From assembly GCA_009602725.1 (NCBI GenBank), contig WELB01000229.1, positions 149,975 to 173,057 on the forward strand: a stretch of 23,083 nucleotides of DNA, given 5' to 3'. Positions 15,801-23,083 of this stretch are shown here, one piece after another (the first letter of the stretch is position 1; every line of letters starts with the position of its first letter). The position numbers and the translations under genes are program-made. The DNA comes from Spirogloea muscicola (Eukaryota > Streptophyta > Zygnematophyceae > Spirogloeales > Spirogloeaceae). The notes beneath the pieces are model-generated. The model was not told the DNA's origin and searched no databases. It saw only the letters and a program-made list of their open reading frames with translations.

Positions 15801-18800
15801 ATGACCCAAGATGCTCCCAGCTGCTCGACAGCTGAGCGCGACTACGTGCGAGCTGCGCCGGACGGCCAGTGCAACGAGCGTGGCGGCGGCGCAGGCAAGC
15901 CCACGTCGGAAAGTCCTCCGCCAGCCGCGCCGCCTGCATGGCGGAGCGGCCTCGCCGGGGCGCTGTCCGGCTTGGCCACAGTCGCCGTGCTCCACCCACT
16001 CGACGTCGTCCGCACACGGCTGCAAGGTGGCTTCCTTGCACAACAACTTTAATGAGCGACATCAAATATTGCTGGATCACCTGCCACGCTCGTCCTCCTC
16101 CGAGTGGCAGTAGTAGCTCCACTTGCTCCACTTTCTCCAGCGGCCATTTGCACGATCACCTTGTCATGGCTACACTGCCGGCGGTCCAAGAGCCCCTGCT
16201 TGCGACAGCAAGGGCAGGTCTGCTGGGCACTGGACGCCGATTCTGAGCCAGCTCTGAAGGACTTGTTGCAGTGCATGACGGCCATAGTGGGCACCTTCCA
16301 AGATACAGCGGGACGTGGCACGCCCTCAGCAGCGTTGCCAGGACAGAGGTGCCTTGGCCGTGACCCTTGACACCCTGTTCCTGTGGATTCACTCCGGAGT
16401 CTGCTGTGCTTGCAGCTCGCAATCTTTTGGACATGACAGATTGCTAGTGCTGGTGCACGCTTTTTACCGTTTACTCAGTCCTACATTCAGTCTGCAGATT
16501 GCTGCTCACCCTTGTCAAAGCTCGGACCTACAAACTCAACCTAAGCAAGGAACACCTGACCTGTAGTCTTCAAGTTCATGCTAAAGTGTCACTGAGATCA
16601 TGTTAGAGTGTCGCTGCTACTTGGTGAGTCTGCATTCGTGTGTTAGGATTGTCTTGGTCGCACGCCCGTGCAGCAGCACCTCGGCCCACTTGGGCACGCT
16701 GCTGGCTGAGCATGGAACAAGTCCCCATTCACAAATTTCCACCAACCTGTTCCAGCGCAGGGATTGAGGGGCCTCTATGCTGGCCTCTACCCAGCAATGC
16801 TCGGCTCTACGGTTTCCTGGGGCCTCTACTTCTTTCTGTGAGCCCAACAAGGAGCTACTGTGGTGCTACTGGCGTGACCAAAAACGTCTGGGAGCTCAAC
16901 TGCTGTCGTTGTCCAATCGCTATTGACCTTGAAGATGTGTTGCTTCACTAAAAAGCGCTTACTCCGAGTAGTAAATAAATGTGTTCCACCTATTGAAGTC
17001 CTTCTTCTTCTGAGAGCACAGGAGGTTCTGTTAGAAAGAATTTGGCTTGGGCGTAAAGGCTTGCCAGGTTTCTGGCATCACAGGTATAACAGGGCCAAGC
17101 AGCAGCTGCAAGATATGACAAAGAAGCCTGAGCTTGGCCCAGCTCTGCACCTTTTGGCTGCTGCAGAAGCTGGCACCCTGGTAAAGCTGGAATGCTGGTT
17201 TGGTCTCACCTGGAAGTCGTCTTGCTTGCTGTCATGTTGCACATGGGTCAAGCATGGCTAGCCAAGTTGAACTGCATGCAGATGCCAGCAGATATGTCAG
17301 CCAGGATGGCAAGAACGGAGAACAGGGTGGTGACACCAATTGGAGATCTGGGCTTCAAACTCCTGTGTCTCACCTTTCTCAAATCTGATCCCTGTATGCA
17401 AGCTTGTGCGCAGGTGTGCCTCCTTACAAATCCAGTGTGGCTTATCAAGACCAGGTTGCAGCTGCAGAACCAGAAAGGTGCCTTGGGAGCGGCGGGAAAG
17501 CCATACAAGGGCTTCCATGGTGAGCCCATTTCCAATCTGGAGCTAAGTGCAATCTTGAATATTTGCACAGCCACCTATTGCCTTTCTTGAGCAGGTGATT
17601 GCTCTGCCAGATGATTTTATCCTGCTCATATGAAGCCAAGCAAGCACAGAGATCTATTTCATAAGATCATAATGTATAAGTTGAGGGCTTCTCTGTTCTA
17701 TTGAGTGTGACCAACAATGCAAGGAAATCTTCAGAAAGTCTTGCATTCTATGTTAGATTCCTCTCTGACTTGCTTAAATGTTCTGCAAGCCTTTCTTAAT
17801 GCGTGGCCATGTTTCCAGTAGTAATGCAGACATCACCTTCATCGTTGAACAGCCTCCACCTTTGACCTTGCATTTCGTGTGCTTCTATAAGATCTTCAGA
17901 TGCAGCTGTGAGGGTGTTCCAAGAGGAAGGCTTCCGAGGGTTGTACAAAGGTCTTGGCCCTTCTCTTATTCTGGTAAGTCAAACAACAGCCCTCAGACAT
18001 GCAGTCACTGCACTGCGAGATAGTCTGGTCCTTGACTATCTCCGAGACAAGGTGTATGGGCAGTACCTGTGACAGAGTCCTCTATGGCTCTGCATCTCAG
18101 CTCCGTGGCCCGTGAGCCACATCCCGACGTATTATATGATATGGCTCGTCTGTCAGACCTGAACATCGGAGGCGAGTTGGTCAATTGGTCAATAGGTATC
18201 ACATGGGTCGATCCAATTTATGGCCTATGAGGAGAGCCGCAAGCTTGCTATTCGCTGGCGCTCACATGGAGACAAGTCAAGTGACAGCACTTCACGAGGA
18301 CCCTTGGTGAAGCCACTTGCACATTGGTGGCAAGGCCTTGCTTCGCTGCTGCTGTACTTGTAGTAGCGCTCCTCACTCCTGTTTTCTCTGCGCCCAAAGT
18401 CTCACCCTTTGTTGGCACTGCCTTATCGTAACATAGTAGTTGTTACTGCTGTGCGATGCGATCTCCAGGGGGCGTTGGACTATGCTGCTCTAGGTGCCAT
18501 CTCCAAGCTTGTTGCAGTCTTGTGTACATACCCATATCAGGTACGGCAGTGGAGTACATGCACAAACATGTCTTGACACTAGTTTTACATGCAAGGAGCC
18601 CCCCTCACATTGCAGCGTGAGCACAGTACAGCTCCTGTATTTCCTCAGCCACTCTGTCACTGCAGCATTTTGGACAGTGGGTATGATTGCTTGTGGACTG
18701 TAACGTGTGATGCTCATGACCAAGTTTGCAATCAGATTGAGCCTTGACCTTAAGCCATGAACTCTTGCTTTTCTTCAGGTTGTCAGATCTCGGCTGCAGG

Positions 18801-19340
18801 TGTGTCTCGTGTCTCCTGACCCTCAACTCTATTATCCTTGCTTGAGTATCTGCATCCTCTTTGCCATGTTGTGAAAGTGAAAGAACTCACTTTGACTTGG
18901 ACTAGCTCTTGCACCTGCAATGTGCTCTACTGAACAAAGTTATACTTCGCCCATTATTATACGGCAGCTCTTGCTGCTGGTTGACTAATTTTATGAATGG
19001 TTGTGCAGCAACGGCCAGGTAATGATGGCACTACCAAATACAAGAGCACTGGGCAAGCCCTTGCTCTCATTTACAGGTGTCCTCATCACCTTACCTCATG
19101 CCATTTCTGAGCCACCTTGCTCACTGTTTGTTGAGCAGATCTATGACTTAAATACTACATTCAATTCGTCACTGCCAAGAAGAAGCTGACGAACCATATT
19201 TTGAGTCTACTCATTCACACAGATATGAGGGCATCCGAGGCTTCTACAAAGGAATGGTGCCCACCATATTGAGAGTGTTGCCCAATTCGTCCATCACATT
19301 TGCTGTGTATGAGACCATCATGAAGTTGCTGTCCTTTTAG
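15801..19340 (+). CDS. FOLT1: FOLT1-like folate transporter, mitochondrial carrier family, 11 exons
   Basis: This SLC25-family carrier is most like plant FOLT1 and animal SLC25A32, which move folate across the plastid or mitochondrial inner membrane. Exons are 15801-16026, 16272-16348, 16761-16837, 17084-17180, 17414-17519, 17900-17973, 18196-18306, 18469-18540, 18779-18799, 19009-19076 and 19223-19340. All phases agree, all introns are GT-AG, and they give 348 aa (family about 310-320). The three carrier signatures are PLDVVRTRLQ, NPVWLIKTRLQ and YPYQVVRSRLQ. The Trp in the second one is shared by folate, FAD and NAD carriers. Family-specific matches include LYAGLYPAMLGSTVSWGLYF, AEAGTL, VSHGSIQFMAYEE and the C-terminal SSITFAVYE. 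A 46-residue hydrophilic N-terminal extension precedes the first membrane segment and may be a targeting region. Exon 9 is only 21 nt. FAD or NAD transport cannot be excluded from sequence. The ATG at 15801 is the only one in frame before the first domain. Confidence 0.92.
18779..18799 (+). other. 21-nt micro-exon 9 of the FOLT1-like gene
   Basis: The seven codons VVRSRLQ complete the third carrier signature begun by TYPYQ at the end of exon 8. They are flanked by TTCTTCAG and GTGTGTC. Skipping keeps the frame but would delete the basic end of the signature. Confidence 0.9.
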
Positions 19341-19843
19341 GAAAGGCCACTACACATCCAAGGCCCAGTAGCAGCTGTCTCCTGCTCGACAATGAGGGCC
19401 ACTGGTTCCGCGGTGCAACCCGCCGCTGAAGAACTGCAGCAGCTTGTCATGCCATGGCGAGTGGCAGTACCAGTCTGTGCTTGTTATAATGCTACAGATA
19501 GATAATGCCACATACTGAGAGCTGAGTGTGCTGAATCACAAATCGAAAGCCAAGGTGTGGCATCTGCATCTCCTCCTTCAGCCCACCTTGACAATTGATT
19601 TTTGCATAAAGCCCTGCAGCGCCTGGTATCACCTGAAGACTAAGGTGCCCTCTGCCATGTAAACTCCGGCTCTGAAATTTGTCTTTGAGGAGTAAATGAT
19701 GTGGAAACTATCGTGGGGTGTCGCAAAGGCGGGTCAAGAGGAAGTGACTTCTGGGTATGAGTCAGCCTGCAGTCTGCCTGCAGAGAAGTCATCCCACTCT
19801 ACTATTCATCTTCACTCCAGTTGCCTTCCGCAGGAATCTGATC
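19341..19843. other. Intergenic region between convergent genes
   Basis: These 503 bp separate the stops of the FOLT1-like gene and the plastid E2 gene. They must hold both 3' UTRs and poly(A) sites. I found no open frame with homology and no clear poly(A) hexamer. Confidence 0.6.
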
Positions 19844-22800
19844 TCAGAGTGTCAGGTCTTTTGGGTCCTCTATAATGGCTGCAAACGTCTGCAAGAACTC
19901 TGCAAGGTCCGCCCCATAAATGATCCGGTGGTCCGCCGTGACATTCACCTGTGATGTTGGCAAACACATGCTCAAGTCATATTTTGTGAAGCTCACGTTT
20001 TTGGGAATGATGTCATGCAATGCGCCTGTACTCAGTCGAAGCTGGAATTGAAGCAATGGAGAAAACAAGAGGCATCACCTGCATTTGCTTCTTCACTCCA
20101 AAGAGGCCAGACTCGGTGGCCACCACTGTCGGCTTGGAAGCACCAACAGCCATGATAGCGCCCTACTCACTCATGTTGACAGGTATTGGCATCAGTCACA
20201 GGTATTAGACCTCTAGACGAATCTCTGCGTGCTGACAACATCGTACAGCACAAAGTTGGATCTGCCGACACCATCGTGCATGACATATTTGAGATGGTTC
20301 TTTTCCTCGCAATATGCTTGGCTGACTATGCAGTCAGTACCACTGATGATTGCATATATATTGAGGTTGAGCCTTGGGCTTGCCTGGCCTGGCGGCAAAA
20401 TCGCGTCGAACTTGTCAACACCATACATGCCCAAATTGGACAAGGTGAAGGTACCTGAAAAATACAGTACAGTGACCAATTTTGCCTCAAAACAATAAGA
20501 AACAATTATACAATGTTGGGCCACAATGGTTTTGGGCATTAAAGCCCGATCGAAGGAGCATATCACCCACTCTTATGAGCAGTACCTGTAGTGAACTCAG
20601 CCGGGGTCAGCTGCTTGGCTCGAGCCTTTTCGACAAGCTCCTTCCATTTCCTTGACAGTGAGTAAATGTCCACCTGCACCCATGCCCAAGTCCATGGCAG
20701 GGACCGACGTTATCATGCATATCCAGCCTTGTAAGCCAGCCCCTTTCCCTTGATCCGTGATGAGAAAACATAGAGATGCTTGGTGGCCCCTCCCATGGCT
20801 CATACCTTATCAGCATCCTGAAGGACAGGTGTGATGAGTCCGCCATCCATGGCAACGGCCACAGCAACATTGACAGAGGAGTTGTAGTGGAACCCCTTGC
20901 CATCCTTGCACGATGCATTCACCACAGGATGCTTGGCGAGTGCTAGCGCCAAAGCCTTGGCCAGCAAGGCACTCATGGTCACCCCCTTGCTCTTGATCTG
21001 TATTGGTAAAAGTCAGCAAGAAATCTCGCCGTGTCAATGATCTGTGCATTTGCAAGGTGATCCTTGCGTCACTTCTTGTCAGAGTCATGCACACACAAGC
21101 CAAAAGACACAGCTTCCCTCTGAGTGCAGCCTGCACACCTACCTTCTTGTAAAGGGCGTCGAGTGCATCGGTTGTGACAGTGTATCCAACTCTGAACACT
21201 GGCACGGCAAGGCTTGCTTCCATGTTCCGGGCAACAGCACTCTGCCGCAGCCATTTAATATGATTGTGAGCAGATTGCTGCTGTGGAGACGAGCGGCAAG
21301 AATGCGGTGCTGCAGACCAGTACTTAATGCTCTGCAACTTTCCTCCACGTGTGGCCTTCAGGCTGGTGGCTTGCACATGCCACCAGCCGGTATTGCACAT
21401 ACAATTGCAGTGCTAGCTGCATGCCAGCAATATCCTTAGGTGCTGACAGTTGCTGACCTGCATCGATGTGAAAGGCGTGGTGGTCCCCAGTGCAACTCCT
21501 GCTGGTAGCGCAGCAGTGGTCGGCTTGGGAGCAGGTGGGGCAGGCGGGGCTTCTAAAGGAGTTGCAGCAACAACTGCAAGGCCCAAAGTGATGACTCGCT
21601 TGAGTACAAGCCGCCAAAACCAAAGCGGAACACGTCCATTTCCCTGAGCATTGCCCGGCAGTTGACGGGTTTGTTCGTCCCCGCATGTATGGAGATCTTG
21701 AGCTGGCCTTGTGTGACTCACCAGGCGCATGAGCTGGAGCAGGAGCTGCAGCAGGTGCCCTGCCTGAAGCACTCTCAACGTCGGCTGCCACAATGCGGCC
21801 CATCGGCCCTGTTCCGACGATTGTGGCGAGGTCGACCTGCAAAAGGGCTCCAGATCCATGTTGCGATCAGCGCGGGTTTTGGCATAGCTGTAAGCGATTG
21901 CCATGCATACTTGCATACAGATTCACCAGACTTGCCCTTGCACGTTGCCCAAAGCTGACCCTTCTTCACCAACAGGCTGTTACCAAGAAGTTATGTGAGC
22001 CTTGTCACACCTTGTATTGCTTCGCGAGCTTCTTGGCGTACGGCGTTGCGACGATTCGCCCGCTCGTCCCAGCAGGGTGGGAGGACTCAATGGGGGGTGG
22101 GGGCGGAGCTGTTGGAGTGGGCGTCGGAGAGACGACAGAGGGGTTGGGCGGAGGCGGCGAAGATGCTTCGGAGGCTGGCGGCGGAGGTGGAGGCGGCGGT
22201 GGTGGCGCCGTCTGGACTGCAGCTGCTGCACTGCCGCCGCCCTTGCTCGCCCTCGCTTTGGCCTCTGGCACCTCGTCCTCCGTTTCTGCGACAATGGCAA
22301 TTGCGCTGCCAACGGGTGCAACCTCACCCTCGCCCACCACGATGGCAGCCAGGATGCCAGCATAGAAGGTCTCGACGTCCATATCAGCCTGGCAGCTTGG
22401 CGAGCACTTAGTAAGTTCAAGTGGAGACAGAATTGGCAAACGCAACTGACTCCCAGCTGCCTCAAAGCGAATGTATGATGCTCATAAGCATTGCTTATCT
22501 GAGCTGGCAAATCAAGCTTACAAAGAACAGATGCATCAGGTTCTGAGACTCCTTCCTCTGACATTCTTACGACGTTGTGACACAAGGCAGCAGCACACCT
22601 TGTCGGACTCCACCACGACGACACTCTCGCCCTTGTTGACCTTGTCCCCCTCGCTCTTGGCCCATGAGACGATCTTACCCTCGGTCATGGTCGAGCTCAG
22701 CGCCGGCATGAAGATCTCGCGGATCTTTGCCTGCATGATCGCGCGAACGGAGTGTCTCTCTCAAGTCAGTCGCTGAGGTCTACGCGAGCCGGTAGACGTA

Positions 22801-23083
22801 GCCAGCAGGCAATGCAGTGACAAACTCATCAGACATGGGCGGGGCTTACAGCAGCCTACGAGCATGGCAAGCTGTAGCAGTCCACTTGCACACTGTTCAG
22901 GAAGCGGGCGCTTATCCCACGTTACATCGTTAATTAGCGGACAGAGCGGGGCTTTCCAGAGGCCACGAGGGCTCTCGAGGAGGCGGCGCACCTGCGTGAC
23001 CGGCCGGCTGCGCAGAGGGGTCGGCCTGGCGGCCGCCGCGGGCCCGCGGAGCCCGCCAGCGGCGCCGAAGAAGCCGCTGGCCC
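19844..23083 (-). CDS. LTA2: Plastid pyruvate dehydrogenase E2 (dihydrolipoamide acetyltransferase), 5' end cut off
   Basis: E2 transfers the acetyl group to CoA in the plastid complex that feeds fatty-acid synthesis. Exons, in order of transcription, are 23083-22992 (partial), 22730-22599, 22388-22011, 21836-21722, 21573-21458, 21241-21143, 20997-20806, 20673-20586, 20454-20384, 20162-20079 and 19948-19844. All phases agree, giving 489 visible codons. Exon 1 reads as an Ala/Arg/Gly-rich transit peptide ending RPVTQ. A single lipoyl domain follows (AKIREIFMPALSSTMTEGK), with its lipoyl lysine in ESDK at 22601-22599. Then come a long Pro-rich linker, the E1/E3-binding domain (VATPYAKKLAKQYK, GTGPMGRI) and the catalytic domain with FRVGY, LSNLGMYGVD and the active His of ADHRIIYGAD at 19930-19928. 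A single lipoyl domain and HRIIYG instead of HRxxDG mark the cyanobacterial/plastid type, not the mitochondrial one. Intron 9 is GC-AG. The start codon lies beyond the window. Confidence 0.95.
20163..20383 (-). other. Non-canonical GC-AG intron 9 of the plastid E2 gene
   Basis: On the minus strand exon 9 ends CCA GGC CAG and the intron starts GCAAGC. It ends GAGTAG before GGC GCT ATC ATG. The joined ILPPGQ|GAIMAVGASKP is the conserved family sequence, and there is no usable GT nearby. Confidence 0.85.

Noticed and set aside
15664-16131. Minus-strand 155-codon frame over the start of the FOLT1-like gene
   Set aside because: It overlaps exon 1 of a well-supported gene in the opposite sense, with biased composition and no domain.
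21980-22624. Minus-strand 214-codon and + strand 190-codon frames across the E2 Pro-rich linker
   Set aside because: They are out-of-frame shadows of the GC-rich linker; the real frame is fixed by the lipoyl and E1/E3-binding domains.
1-23083. CRISPR arrays, bacterial operons, tRNA genes or a toxin/defence island
   Set aside because: I saw no regularly spaced repeats, no tRNA cloverleaf and no prokaryotic gene organisation. The genes are spliced nuclear genes.

Overview
The window comes from an intron-rich nuclear genome of the green lineage, most likely a unicellular green alga. Three conserved genes read as plant/algal orthologues: the U2 snRNP splicing factor SF3B1, a folate-type mitochondrial-carrier-family transporter (FOLT1-like), and the plastid-type dihydrolipoamide acetyltransferase (E2) of pyruvate dehydrogenase. 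Introns are short (about 106-412 bp) and numerous. The algal class cannot be fixed from the sequence; a chlorophyte is my best guess.

Layout: 1-622 holds a GCC microsatellite, promoter and 5' leader. SF3B1 occupies 623-8033 on the + strand in 20 exons, which I could join in frame throughout (1281 aa). After a 3' flank comes a structurally complete Ty1/copia retrotransposon, 8567-13579. It has 423/425-bp LTRs, a perfect 5-bp AAAAC target duplication, a primer site matching the anticodon arm of initiator tRNA-Met, one uninterrupted 1445-codon Gag-Pol frame that starts inside the 5' LTR, and a polypurine tract. From 13585 to 15800 there is no recognisable host gene. This stretch contains degenerate repeat fragments, including two tandem, protein-level-conserved copies of an unidentified Arg/Leu-rich module, a third diverged copy on the other strand, and a 25-bp inverted repeat inside longer homologous arms.

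The FOLT1-like carrier follows at 15801-19340 (+, 11 exons, 348 aa). It is convergent with the plastid E2 gene, which runs from 23083 (beyond the window) down to 19844 (-, at least 11 exons, 489 codons visible). The two stops are about 500 bp apart.

The host genes share no pathway: pre-mRNA branch-site recognition, folate transport, and plastid acetyl-CoA supply for fatty-acid synthesis. Points worth a second look are the translated half-tRNA primer site and LTR-encoded Gag start, the two LTRs differing at a TATA-like site, the unidentified repeat family at 13.7-15.7 kb, two GC-AG introns, and a 21-nt micro-exon. I found no CRISPR array, tRNA or rRNA gene, or evident novel multi-gene system.
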